Positions 55,547 to 63,256 of a stretch of 64,000 nt of DNA are shown here, piece by piece. Both the position numbers and the translations under genes were made by a program. The stretch is from Pedobacter sp. JY14-1 (lineage in GTDB: Bacteria; Bacteroidota; Bacteroidia; Sphingobacteriales; Sphingobacteriaceae). The notes under the pieces are model-generated. The model worked only from the letters and a program-made list of their open reading frames with translations. It made no database searches and was not told where the DNA came from. Every line of letters starts with the position of its first letter. Position 1 is the stretch's first letter. The stretch covers positions 720,475 through 784,474 of the forward strand of contig NZ_JARJHU010000003.1 of assembly GCF_029269825.1 (NCBI RefSeq), in the 5' to 3' direction.

Positions 55547-57880
55547 TCAGTAAATGATTTGAAATTCCGGCAACATCAGTATGGCCCAGAACAAATCCTG
55601 TATATTTTCGGTGCCGGGCTTGTTGCCTATGACCTTACGGGCAGCCTTCCATTCTGCCGCACTCGGCTTTCTGCCCAGTGCCCTTTTGTAAAGATCTGCG
55701 ATTATCGGGTCGCCGCCGGTGCCCCGGCCAACCCATTGCAGGGCCCCGTTTTTCAGCGTCGTATTGAAGGTCGTTCCGTTGGTCAGTTCCAGGGCCTGCA
55801 GCAAGTTGGCCTGCGACTCCCGGCTGGTAACTACCGTTTCCCTGCTCGGCCTGCCCAGGGCAGTCAGGAAGCCATTGTTGGCTACCTGCGAGGCCCTGAT
55901 GAACTGAGGGCGGAAATTGGTATAGCGGGCATCGCTAAATGGATTATACCTTATGTTCGAGTCTGCAAAGACGGGGAACACAATGCTGCTTACTGCATCG
56001 GAAAACTGTTCGGCAGACATGCGTTTGCGCGCCATTCCCCTAAACTGATATTTCTGGTCGCCAAGCTGGGCCACATCTTTATACCCGACCGATGGCAACT
56101 GATAGGTGCGGGAGGTAACGATCATGGCGATCAGGTCTTTGACGTTGGCTTTATTCTCTGCAAAATTAAAGGCCATCCAGTCGAGCAGGTCCTGGTGCCA
56201 GGGTTCGTTGTCCATCACATCCACCGGTTCTACCAGCCCCCGGCCCATCAGTTGTGCCCATACCCGGTTCACCAGGGTGCGGTATAACCGGCCATCCTCG
56301 CGTTTTGTGAGGTTTTCCGCCAGTTGCCTTTGCTTTACTGCTGCTGGTGCCCTGGCGTCGATATTGCCCAGTTGCTTCCACAGCATGCGGGCGTCGACAA
56401 ACTTACCGGTTGGCTTTTCGCAGCGGCTGACTTCCAGTGCGGTGTCTGCAAAGATGTTGGCAAATGCATAAGCATCCTCAAGTTTAAGATCACTGATGAA
56501 ACTGTTATGGCAGGAAGCGCATTTAAGATTGAGCCCCAGAAAGACCTGCGATACATTTTGTGCGGCCTGCATTTCGGTACGCTGGCTGGCATTGACTACG
56601 CCCCGCCATTTGATGCCCGCAACGAATCCCTGTGATTCGGGGCTGGGGCTGATCAGTTCGCGAACAAACTGGTCGTAAGGCTTATTATCGCGAAGTGACC
56701 GGTACAGCCAATCGGTAATGTTATACCTGCCGCCTGTAATGTAACCGGTGCCGGTATAGTCGTTCCTCAGCGCGTCGTTCCAGAAGCTGAGCCAGTGCAG
56801 TGCATAGTCGTCATTACGGCTGAGCAGCTTTTTAACCCATGCCTCTCGTTTTTGCGGTGTTTTGTCGTTTATAAAAGTGTCCTGTTCTGCGGGTGTGGGC
56901 AGCAGGCCGATGATGTCCAGGTAGATGCGTTTCAGGTAAACGGGGTCGCTTACTGGTTCAGGCCAGGCAAATTTAGCCTTACGGAAATACTGGTCCGTCC
57001 AGCGGTCTACAGGATTAACCAGCTGTGCGTTGCCAGATGGCAGGGGTGGATTCCTGGGTTCGAGCTTGGCTACCCTGAAGCTGGCCGGTTTGCTGCCATC
57101 TTCGGGCCAGATGGCGCCCTTGGCAATCCAGTTCATGATGGTAGCGATGTCTTTGTCTGAGAGCTTCTTTTCCTTGGCGGGCATCAGGTCTTTATGCCCT
57201 GCCGGTAAAGCAATGCGCCGGTAAAGCTCGCTTTTTGCAGGATCTCCGGGGATAATGACCGGGCCGTTTTCGCCACCCTTAAAAGCAACGTGCCTGCCAT
57301 CCAGCCGAAGGTCGCCCTTTACTTTGTCAGGCCCGTGACACTTGTAACAATTGTGGGCAAGGATAGCTTTCACCTCTATGAACTCCGGACTGCCGGCCGA
57401 TGTGCTGTCCGCACGCTGTTTGTTCCAGGGCAGGGTTGAAGAAACAAAATCGCTTCCATGGGTAAGATTGGCGCCGAAGTGCCCAGCGACAGCCACTCCG
57501 ATGGCCGTCAGAAAAAGAAATATGCGGTAGCTGCCGGCACCCTTGCCGCTAGGGTGCCTGTTGGCTCTGGCCATCAGGATCCAGGTGATCAGGGCCAGCA
57601 GCGCTGTAGACAATCCGGTCCAGAGATGCAGATTAAGTGTATTGCCCTTATAGTCGCCGTGAAAATAGAGCAGCCAGCCGAAAATTGCGGCAACAGTTGC
57701 GGAGACTGTGCCTGCTATGATGAGTGCATTGATTCCCTGGCGTAGCCCGGAACGGTAGTTCTTCAGGGTGAGAAGTTCGAGCAAGGCGGCGAAGAGCAAC
57801 AGGGCTACCGGAAAATGTACGGCCAGCGGGTGCAGGTGCCCGAAAAAATCCCATAGCCAAAACGCAGGTGCTTTTCCCAT
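55547..57880 (-). CDS. DUF2231 + Planctomycete cytochrome C + DUF1549 + PSD1 protein
   Basis: A 777-residue membrane-anchored cytochrome. Residues 1-155 form four membrane helices of DUF2231 type. A cytochrome-like PSCyt1 domain follows with CYKCHGPDKVKGDLRLDG (heme motif CxxCH). DUF1549 (PSCyt2) then carries a second CxxCH in LKCASCHNSF, and the C-terminal DUF1553 (PSD1) ends with RALGRKPSAAEWKAAR. Domain combinations like this are typical of Planctomycetes. Two heme sites and a membrane anchor point to electron transfer in the periplasm. The DUF1501 gene follows 37 bases downstream and is almost surely its partner. Confidence 0.88.
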   Translation of the reverse strand: MGKAPAFWLWDFFGHLHPLAVHFPVALLLFAALLELLTLKNYRSGLRQGINALIIAGTVSATVAAIFGWLLYFHGDYKGNTLNLHLWTGLSTALLALITWILMARANRHPSGKGAGSYRIFLFLTAIGVAVAGHFGANLTHGSDFVSSTLPWNKQRADSTSAGSPEFIEVKAILAHNCYKCHGPDKVKGDLRLDGRHVAFKGGENGPVIIPGDPAKSELYRRIALPAGHKDLMPAKEKKLSDKDIATIMNWIAKGAIWPEDGSKPASFRVAKLEPRNPPLPSGNAQLVNPVDRWTDQYFRKAKFAWPEPVSDPVYLKRIYLDIIGLLPTPAEQDTFINDKTPQKREAWVKKLLSRNDDYALHWLSFWNDALRNDYTGTGYITGGRYNITDWLYRSLRDNKPYDQFVRELISPSPESQGFVAGIKWRGVVNASQRTEMQAAQNVSQVFLGLNLKCASCHNSFISDLKLEDAYAFANIFADTALEVSRCEKPTGKFVDARMLWKQLGNIDARAPAAVKQRQLAENLTKREDGRLYRTLVNRVWAQLMGRGLVEPVDVMDNEPWHQDLLDWMAFNFAENKANVKDLIAMIVTSRTYQLPSVGYKDVAQLGDQKYQFRGMARKRMSAEQFSDAVSSIVFPVFADSNIRYNPFSDARYTNFRPQFIRASQVANNGFLTALGRPSRETVVTSRESQANLLQALELTNGTTFNTTLKNGALQWVGRGTGGDPIIADLYKRALGRKPSAAEWKAARKVIGNKPGTENIQDLFWAILMLPEFQIIY

Positions 57881-57995
57881 AAATCCAGGTTTATATTTGG
57901 TTAATCAAGGCCTTATGTGTTGGACAGGCCAATGAAGATAAATATGCATTTATTTGACGGTAAAGGCAACCTGTACTGTCCTGTCCAGCTAGTGG

Positions 57996-58340
57996 TTATT
58001 TTGTTTTCTTTTTGGAGGCCCTGGCAAGGGGGTTGTACTGCAGACAGAGGTCGAGCCAGTACCTCAATTGCGCAGTGTTTCTGAGATCGATATCTTCCAC
58101 GTATACGAAATCTTTCATGGCCCGGCCGTTGTTGATCATTTGCCTGCAGTTGCCGCTTTCCAGTGCTTTTACGGCCTCCTGGGCCCCCACGCGGCATAAA
58201 AGACCGGAACTGGTCACACAGATGCACATCTTTTCGTTAACCATAAAACAAATTCCGCTGAACATCAGCTTTTCGGTAACATCTTCACGGTCTTCGAGCA
58301 GTTCGCGGATACGGTCTGCCAGATGGGTATCAAACGCCAT
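57996..58340 (-). CDS. TfoX/Sxy N-terminal domain protein
   Basis: A 114-residue protein made of one TfoX_N domain: LADRIRELLEDREDVTEKLMFSGICFMVNEKM is the recognisable part (shown here in pieces: RIRELLED, EKLMFSGICFMV, CVTSSGLLCRVG). In gammaproteobacteria TfoX/Sxy activates competence genes; in Bacteroidota the stand-alone domain has no known role. The start at 58340 lies 10 bases after the small upstream gene, so both are likely in one operon with the cytochrome gene. Confidence 0.85.
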   Translation of the reverse strand: MAFDTHLADRIRELLEDREDVTEKLMFSGICFMVNEKMCICVTSSGLLCRVGAQEAVKALESGNCRQMINNGRAMKDFVYVEDIDLRNTAQLRYWLDLCLQYNPLARASKKKTK

Positions 58341-58350
58341 AGCAGCGGGT

Positions 58351-58599
58351 TTAGTTGAGTGTAAATACGAAATCGGTTTCTTCCGACTGTCCGACAAAGA
58401 ATTTCAAGGTGGTTTTCGGTGATTTTATCAGCGGCGCTATAGGGGCGATGGTATCTGCAAATTGCATCCTTAATACATCCATATCGGTATCAGGAGGTAC
58501 ACGTACCAGTAGATCTCCACCGCTCGCCCTGATCTTCCAGTCTTTAAAATCCTCATGCTTTTGCATCAGGACCTTCCATTCCTGTTGATATGCACTCAT
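58351..58599 (-). CDS. small hypothetical protein
   Basis: An 82-residue soluble protein, with strand-helix-strand pattern and no signal peptide, Cys or metal motif. It starts MSAYQQEWKVLMQKHEDFKDW. No family is recognised. It lies between the cytochrome c gene (12 bases upstream) and the TfoX_N gene (10 bases downstream), which suggests one transcript. Confidence 0.6.
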   Translation of the reverse strand: MSAYQQEWKVLMQKHEDFKDWKIRASGGDLLVRVPPDTDMDVLRMQFADTIAPIAPLIKSPKTTLKFFVGQSEETDFVFTLN

Positions 58600-58611
58600 C
58601 GGTATCGTCGG

Positions 58612-59013
58612 CTATAACTTGATGGTCTGGGGTTCTTCCTTGCCGTTATGACAGCTCATGCAGCTAATGTTCGTCATCTTGCCTTCCTTGTCTTTTCTGT
58701 GAAAATACTTCTTATTTATTTTAGCTGTCATTTTCATCATTTCCCTCGCGATCAGCTTGTGCTGCTTTTCGTCACTCGCGAAATCCAGCTTTTTGGCGTC
58801 GTCTTTTCTTGGCGCATGGCAGAAATTACACTTTACACCAAGTGCTGCTTTAAAACCATCCATGACATTGTCCAGTTCTTCTTTGCTGATGTTCTTTGGG
58901 AGGACCTTCAGATTGGTATATTTTGGCTTAGGTTCCTGCTTTGACATAAAACTACTCATGATGGCTACCGTAGCGATCATGATGGTTAAGGTAAAGGTCT
59001 TTTTGTGGCGCAT
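58612..59013 (-). CDS. small c-type cytochrome
   Basis: A 133-residue exported protein with a signal peptide at about residues 1-27. Two CxxCH heme motifs are present: CNFCHAP at about 78-84 and CMSCHNG at about 120-126. The segment KNISKEELDNVMDGFKAALGVKCNFCH and the end SCMSCHNGKEEP resemble the photosynthetic-reaction-centre-cytochrome-like CytoC_RC proteins of Bacteroidota. It would move electrons in the periplasm. First gene of a three-gene cluster with an unknown protein and TfoX_N. Confidence 0.85.
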   Translation of the reverse strand: MRHKKTFTLTIMIATVAIMSSFMSKQEPKPKYTNLKVLPKNISKEELDNVMDGFKAALGVKCNFCHAPRKDDAKKLDFASDEKQHKLIAREMMKMTAKINKKYFHRKDKEGKMTNISCMSCHNGKEEPQTIKL

Positions 59014-59143
59014 ACCGGAAAATATAGGATAAGATACAGACCAGAAATGGATTATTGTATGTAAAATGGCAATTCAGAATGATTCTATTCTAATTTAATT
59101 ACATTAATTAACATACATCAAGACCTGTTATTGATTCTATATC

Positions 59144-59151
59144 TACTTTTG
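59144..59151 (+). promoter_or_regulatory. -7 element TACTTTTG of the YceI gene
   Basis: It matches TAnnTTTG, 49 bases upstream of the ATG at 59201. No clear -33. Confidence 0.35.
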
Positions 59152-59200
59152 GTAAATTTTATAGCTTGCTATCATGCAATAAACTTAAAAAATTAAAAAC

Positions 59201-59869
59201 ATGAAAAAATTAATCTTTGCGCTTCCGGCGCTTTTTTTACTCGCCTCTTGTGGAGGTTCTTCAACTAATAATGCAAAAACTGCAGAAGAGCAGGTTGCTG
59301 CGGTCCAGACCGGTGATTCTTTAGCGATTGACACAGCGGCAACATCGGTGTCCTGGAAGGCTACGCACAAGGGCGGACTTGCCCCTCGTTGGGGTAAAAT
59401 CAGTGTTACTACCGGTAAAGTTTTTGTTAATAATGATTCCCTGAGTGGTGGTGAGTTTACAATTGATATGAATTCTCTTCATGTCGATCCGGCATCTGTT
59501 ACTGAGAAAGATAAAAAAGCTTCTGACCTGGAAGGCCACCTGAAAAGTGCCGACTTTTTTGATGTTGCCAAAGCCCCTGTTGCGAAATTCGTCATCACGA
59601 AGGTTGCACCTTTTGTAAAAGGTGAAGAATCTACTTTATTAGCTGATCCTAATTATCTGATCAGTGGTAATCTTACGCTTAAGGACAGTACACTTAATAT
59701 TACTTTCCCTGCAAAGGTTACGGTTTCCTCGTCGGAGGTGACTGCTTTAGCTAAATTTGTTATCGATAGAACGGCTTGGAAAATCAACTATAAAACTGAG
59801 GGTAGCCCTGAGAACTGGATCATTTCAAAAGATGTGGAGATCGGTCTGACCCTGAACGCAAAAAAATAA
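59201..59869 (+). CDS. YceI family lipoprotein
   Basis: A 222-residue lipoprotein: signal peptide with lipobox LLASCGG (Cys near 17), then a 30-residue linker and a YceI lipocalin-like barrel at about 45-220. Family blocks are DTAATSVSWKATHKGG, SGGEFTIDMNSL, HLKSADFFDVAKAPVAKF and VIDRTAWKINY. YceI proteins bind isoprenoid or lipid-like ligands and are often induced by base or osmotic stress. It opens a stretch of small stress-type genes. Confidence 0.9.
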   Translation: MKKLIFALPALFLLASCGGSSTNNAKTAEEQVAAVQTGDSLAIDTAATSVSWKATHKGGLAPRWGKISVTTGKVFVNNDSLSGGEFTIDMNSLHVDPASVTEKDKKASDLEGHLKSADFFDVAKAPVAKFVITKVAPFVKGEESTLLADPNYLISGNLTLKDSTLNITFPAKVTVSSSEVTALAKFVIDRTAWKINYKTEGSPENWIISKDVEIGLTLNAKK

Positions 59870-59931
59870 GATCGTTAAGCAGGTATACCTGACGAAAGCA
59901 GGCATATTTTGCATCTATAAAAAAATTAAGG

Positions 59932-59966
59932 CCCAGTTAACTTATGGTTAACTGGGTTTTGCTTTT
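59932..59966 (+). terminator. Rho-independent terminator after YceI
   Basis: A 10-bp perfect stem CCCAGTTAAC/GTTAACTGGG with a 5-base loop, then a T run. The A-rich left flank may also serve the convergent gene. Confidence 0.85.
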
Positions 59967-60756
59967 AATCAGGGCAGACTGTGCTATCCGGTTTTGTTTC
60001 CATGTATTTGTCGGCCCGCTCTTGCCATTGCTGTTCTTCTGTTTTGGATTCATTAGATCGTACCGCGGCAAGTGATTCCAGCATCTCAATCAGGGCCTCT
60101 GCTGCGGGTCCTGCTGATAAAGGATTCTGTCCGGTGATCAGCAGGCCGTCCCGTTCTACGTGCGACAGGAAGGGCATTAATGCGGTTTTTACCTGGGCAC
60201 CGAATTGTTCAAGTTTGCTTTGAAGCATGTAGGGCACATTGCTGCTGCGCGCTACCAAAGTTTCTTCAGTGTTGCTGAAGGCGGAGATCACTTTTTCTTT
60301 TAGAAATCCGGGCCTTTGATTTTCTGCGCTGATGAGTGCGGCCGGTCCGTGACAAACTGCTGCTACCGGCTTCCCTGCATCCAGGAATTCGTGAATCAGC
60401 ATGCCGCTGTTATTGTCTGTTGCAAGATCCCAGATTGGCCCATGCCCGCCCGGGTAAAATACCGCGTCATAGTCGGATGATTTGATCTGATTTAGCGGGG
60501 TGGTGTGACTGAAGTCGTGTTTCGCGGCTTCATCATCCTGGAATCTGCGGTTAGCTCCGGTAATGTGCTCGGTGAGCTCACTCATGGGGTCTACCGGTGG
60601 CCTGCCGCCTTTAGGACTACAAAGGCTGACCTGGTAGCCTGCATCGATAAATTTGTAATAGGGATCGGTAAACTCGCCAAGCCATACTCCGGTCTTGCTA
60701 TCGGTATTTTCCATCGAACTGTGCGATGTCAGTACCATCAGTATCGTTTTCATCAT
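59965..60756 (-). CDS. DJ-1/PfpI superfamily protein (Hsp31-like)
   Basis: A 263-residue class I glutamine-amidotransferase-like protein. The nucleophile elbow AAVCHGPAAL gives Cys near residue 140, with DAVFYPGGHGPIWDL upstream and the N-terminal MMKTILMVLTSHSSM typical of the Hsp31/ThiJ group. Members act as glyoxalase III, deglycase or holding chaperones. A C-terminal extension rich in Glu, Gln and Lys (after about 230) is unusual. The first gene of a minus-strand run that includes a 47-residue acidic protein 14 bases upstream. Confidence 0.87.
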   Translation of the reverse strand: MMKTILMVLTSHSSMENTDSKTGVWLGEFTDPYYKFIDAGYQVSLCSPKGGRPPVDPMSELTEHITGANRRFQDDEAAKHDFSHTTPLNQIKSSDYDAVFYPGGHGPIWDLATDNNSGMLIHEFLDAGKPVAAVCHGPAALISAENQRPGFLKEKVISAFSNTEETLVARSSNVPYMLQSKLEQFGAQVKTALMPFLSHVERDGLLITGQNPLSAGPAAEALIEMLESLAAVRSNESKTEEQQWQERADKYMETKPDSTVCPD

Positions 60757-60770
60757 GATAGGTGTTGTTG

Positions 60771-60914
60771 TTATTTGACATCATCAGGGGCAACTTCGTT
60801 ACCTTCTTCATCTATTTGCTGGTGCTGGTCCCAGCCGCTGTTTTCTTTTTCTGATGCTCGCTCAGGATGGTTTGTATCAGGATTTGCCTCGCTTTTTTCG
60901 TTGGGATCTTTCAT
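60771..60914 (-). CDS. very short acidic hypothetical protein
   Basis: A 47-residue protein starting MKDPNEKSEANPDTNHPERA and ending EGNEVAPDDVK. It is hydrophilic, acidic and without Cys or a signal peptide. It lies 14 bases upstream of the DJ-1/PfpI gene and looks like the leader of that transcript. Short charged proteins of this type are often starvation or stress induced in Bacteroidota, but no family was recognised. Confidence 0.5.
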   Translation of the reverse strand: MKDPNEKSEANPDTNHPERASEKENSGWDQHQQIDEEGNEVAPDDVK

Positions 60915-60963
60915 GGTCAATGGGATTTAGTTGTGATTGATAACAAAACTCTGCAGCATTAGT

Positions 60964-60986
60964 TCGCCCTTTTTGAATTAGGGCGA
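60964..60986. repeat. perfect inverted repeat, 7-bp arms
   Basis: TCGCCCT/AGGGCGA with a 9-base spacer. It sits upstream of the 47-residue gene (minus strand) and of the gene fragment at 61006 (plus strand). It has no T run, so it could be an operator. Confidence 0.35.
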
Positions 60987-61005
60987 GCTGGTCAGGAGTA
61001 AAGGC

Positions 61006-61212
61006 ATGTTAGTTTTGATATTTTCTGCTGAAATCTTCGACTATCTTCCTGCACTATTGTTTTTAAAACAGCATATGGAACCTCAATTTGAAATTCTTAA
61101 CCTGACCGATGACGGGACTATCCCCAACAGCAAATACCCTGTGATCATTTATGGGGCTTTTGAGCGCAAGGGCACGTCCTGCACAATGATGACCGCAAGC
61201 GATTCATACTAA
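61006..61212 (+). pseudogene. truncated fragment, resembling the N-terminus of a YjlB-type cupin
   Basis: A 68-codon reading frame; from the ATG at 61075 it reads 45 residues beginning EPQFEILNLTDDGTIPNS and PVIIYGAFERKG. The stretch LTDDGTIPN..YPVIIY resembles the start of YjlB-like cupin proteins, as far as I recall that family, which would be about 160 residues. The sequence leaves the pattern after GAFERKG and stops. Its end overlaps the end of the STAS-like gene by 4 bases. I read it as a decayed gene start, not a functional gene. Confidence 0.35.
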
Positions 61213-61580
61213 TCGGTTTTATTACTCACCCAACTGATCGCCTCATCCAGTTCCGCCAGTTCAAAACCTTTCGCCTCACCGGGGCTTACGTAACTAAACA
61301 AATCCGTGAATTTCTCGACCGCTTTCTGATCCGTGACAATGGCCATCTTCTTCCAATGCGTCAAGTGCCTGACCCCCGCCACTAAATCCTTCCACCAGGC
61401 TCCCGCAGTAAAATTCTCTACTGGAGTTTCCAGTACCAATAGGTAATAAATTTCCCCGTACTGATCAGCCAAAGCTTTCAGTCCGGGAAGTAGCACATTG
61501 TCCAAATCGTCCTTATCCACTTCTCCAGTTGCACGAACGCCCAATACATGATCGGGCAGGTTTTCAATAGTAGTTAACAT
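61209..61580 (-). CDS. STAS/SpoIIAA-like protein
   Basis: A 123-residue protein of the SpoIIAA-like (STAS/SEC14-type) family: LPDHVLGVRATGEVDKDDLDNVLLP at the start, shown here as GVRATGEVDKDD and LLVLETP, then HWKKMAIVTDQKAVEKF and SPGEAKGFELAELDEAISWV. These small proteins of unknown function bind lipids or anti-sigma partners in some cases. No sigma or anti-sigma gene is adjacent. Short intergenic gaps separate it from its neighbours. Confidence 0.82.
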   Translation of the reverse strand: MLTTIENLPDHVLGVRATGEVDKDDLDNVLLPGLKALADQYGEIYYLLVLETPVENFTAGAWWKDLVAGVRHLTHWKKMAIVTDQKAVEKFTDLFSYVSPGEAKGFELAELDEAISWVSNKTD

Positions 61581-61635
61581 CGTTATGGTAGCATTTAATT
61601 CAAGAATTATTGATTGCGGAGGTATCGCCCTTAAA

Positions 61636-61660
61636 ACAACAAACCCCCGTAACCGGGGCC
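61636..61660 (-). terminator. Rho-independent terminator after the short basic protein gene
   Basis: CCCCG/CGGGG stem with loop GTTA, followed on the minus strand by GTTTGTTGTTTT. Confidence 0.7.
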
Positions 61661-61664
61661 TTTC

Positions 61665-61823
61665 TTATTTCATTTTCTTTTCAATGTCCTTGCGCTGGTT
61701 TGAACCATCTTTTTTCACATTCTTAATATCAGATGCTTTAACACCCATTTTTCCAGCTTCATAATTGATCTCATGTGGCTGATTCGATACCGAATTCCTT
61801 TCCACTTTTGTTCCTCTAGGCAT
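61665..61823 (-). CDS. short basic protein, DUF3606-like
   Basis: A 52-residue basic protein starting MPRGTKVERNSVSNQPHEINY. The segment HEINYEAGKMGVKASDIKNVKK has the helical spacing of DUF3606 proteins, short Bacteroidota and proteobacterial proteins of unknown role. The match is weak. The ATG at 61823 is preferred over one 36 bases upstream because the extra residues look uncoded. Confidence 0.5.
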   Translation of the reverse strand: MPRGTKVERNSVSNQPHEINYEAGKMGVKASDIKNVKKDGSNQRKDIEKKMK

Positions 61824-62009
61824 AATCTTTGAATTTAGGTTGATGTGTCTATACAACATATCACGATCCCAAAGGTTTACAAAATTTCAAGTTGTTCCTA
61901 AACCAGCACGGTTGGCCAAGCCGATCTCTGTGGTATATCCATTCTGCTCAAAGACGAGGTATTATGTCCTTTCACATACCTGACTTCCATAGTTTGACTG
62001 ACAAAATAT

Positions 62010-62039
62010 ACAAAAGGGCCGCTCCAAAAGAGCAGCCCC
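62010..62039 (-). terminator. Rho-independent terminator after hsp20
   Basis: A 9-bp stem (one mismatch) GGGCTGCTC/GAGCGGCCC with loop TTTTG, followed by TTTTG on the minus strand. Confidence 0.75.
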
Positions 62040-62063
62040 AATCAAATAGGAAAAACCAAAAAA

Positions 62064-62504
62064 TTATTTGATCTCAATCTGGCGGGTCACCATTTTAGCT
62101 TCCTCGCGTTTAGGAATATCGATGCACAAAATCCCATCAAGGTACTTCGCCTCAATACCTTCAGTGTTGGCGCTTTCAGGCAAAGTGAATGCCCTCACAA
62201 ATGAACTGTAGCTGAACTCACGCTTCGCATAGCTGCGTTCATCCTGCTCCTGATGATTCACCTGCTCTACAGAAATGCTCAGGGTATCCCTTTCCAGTTT
62301 CAACTTGAAGTCTTCTTTTTTCAAGCCTGGTGCAGCTAGCTCCACGTGATAAAGGTCCTGAGTTTCGCTGATGTTCGCCGCAGGAACGCGGGTCATCATA
62401 CGGTCTGAGAAAAAGGTGTCGTTGAAAATAGAATCAAAAACGTTGTTAAAGCTTGGTACAGCTACGTTTTTTTTAGCGTCGGAATTAAATTTAACCAGTG
62501 TCAT
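62064..62504 (-). CDS. Hsp20/alpha-crystallin small heat shock protein
   Basis: A 146-residue ATP-independent holding chaperone. The alpha-crystallin domain runs from about residue 45 to 135: AANISETQDLYHVELAAPGLKKEDF, LSISVEQ, the Y-S-S-F-V-R-A-F-TLPESANTEGIEAKYLDGILCIDIPK block and the end TRQIEIK. A short N-terminus and no IxI motif beyond the end. It carries the strongest Shine-Dalgarno in the window, AGGAGG 8 bases before the ATG. Confidence 0.92.
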   Translation of the reverse strand: MTLVKFNSDAKKNVAVPSFNNVFDSIFNDTFFSDRMMTRVPAANISETQDLYHVELAAPGLKKEDFKLKLERDTLSISVEQVNHQEQDERSYAKREFSYSSFVRAFTLPESANTEGIEAKYLDGILCIDIPKREEAKMVTRQIEIK

Positions 62505-62512
62505 AGTTTTAT

Positions 62513-62518
62513 CCTCCT
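62513..62518 (-). promoter_or_regulatory. strong Shine-Dalgarno AGGAGG of hsp20
   Basis: AGGAGG lies 8 bases from the ATG. Most genes here, as in other Bacteroidota, have no such site, so this marks high or special translation of hsp20. Confidence 0.7.
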
Positions 62519-62787
62519 TAATTTGATTTTATGATTAAAACTTACAATTAATTAAACGCTGAACCACGTGTTCGAAAGCATTACTACAAGCAAAATGCCA
62601 CTACCCAAAATACCTATCTTTGCCATTCAAACGCTGAAAAAATTGCAGAAACAATGAAAAATTTTCAGCCTAAAAATGTCATAATTTCGCAACCAGGCTT
62701 AGCACTACCGAAGTCAGCGCTAACCCCAAAAACCTCAAGTCCCAAACCAGTCCGGCCAATCAGCTGTTAAGTACCTAAAATAAGGAA

Positions 62788-62991
62788 ATGGGATTTATCA
62801 AAGACGCGATCATCGGCATCGCCATTTACGAAGGCATCAAAGTCTGGATCAGGCAGAAAGAAAGACAGCAACATCTTGCAAGGCAAATTACCCTGGGCGG
62901 CAAGGGCTTCAAAATTCACAGACATGATCCTGCTCCAAATCTGGCACACCGGCACAACCTCGACCGCCCGGAAATCCCAGTCGAACTATAA
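62788..62991 (+). CDS. small hypothetical protein
   Basis: A 67-residue protein with one hydrophobic patch at its N-terminus (FIKDAIIGIAIYEGIKVWI) followed by a polar, His- and Arg-rich tail. No family recognised. It begins after an AAGGAA-like site 4 bases from the ATG and is followed 28 bases later by another small gene on the same strand. Confidence 0.45.
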   Translation: MGFIKDAIIGIAIYEGIKVWIRQKERQQHLARQITLGGKGFKIHRHDPAPNLAHRHNLDRPEIPVEL

Positions 62992-63019
62992 TTAGCAAAA
63001 TCAAAAATCAAAAACAATA

Positions 63020-63256
63020 ATGGAAGAATTTGAAATCAGCGTAAGCGACGACATTAAAGAGCGAAATCTCCGCTTGAAAGCGCTCGGAAACCAGTGGTAC
63101 GAAATCTATGACGAATCAGGGAAGCTTGCCGGAGAGATCAAAATTGATGAGAAAAACCATGATCACTGCGAGACCAGGGGTTGTACACTGGACTTACCAA
63201 TACTCAGTTCCATCCGCAAGAACATTTTCCTGCACAAGATGTTCGCTGAAAATTAA
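63020..63256 (+). CDS. small hypothetical protein
   Basis: A 78-residue soluble protein starting MEEFEISVSDDIKERNLRLK. It has the look of a compact beta-rich fold (NQWYEIYDESGKLAGEIKIDEKNHDHCETRGC in short stretches), with two Cys. No family recognised. It is the last gene before a gap of about 400 bases. Confidence 0.55.
   Translation: MEEFEISVSDDIKERNLRLKALGNQWYEIYDESGKLAGEIKIDEKNHDHCETRGCTLDLPILSSIRKNIFLHKMFAEN

Noticed and set aside
55181..56287. 368-codon open frame on the plus strand
   Set aside because: It runs antisense through the DUF1501/PSD1 junction, whose own domains are unmistakable. Its translation has no domain, signal or family pattern, and G+C-rich third positions of the real genes explain the open frame.
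59965..60914. toxin-antitoxin pair formed by the DJ-1/PfpI gene and the 47-residue gene
   Set aside because: The larger protein is a clear DJ-1 superfamily enzyme, and the small one lacks a DNA-binding pattern.
60771..63256. phage-defence island
   Set aside because: None of the small genes carries nuclease, helicase, TIR, STING, reverse transcriptase or similar defence domains, so a defence role has no support.
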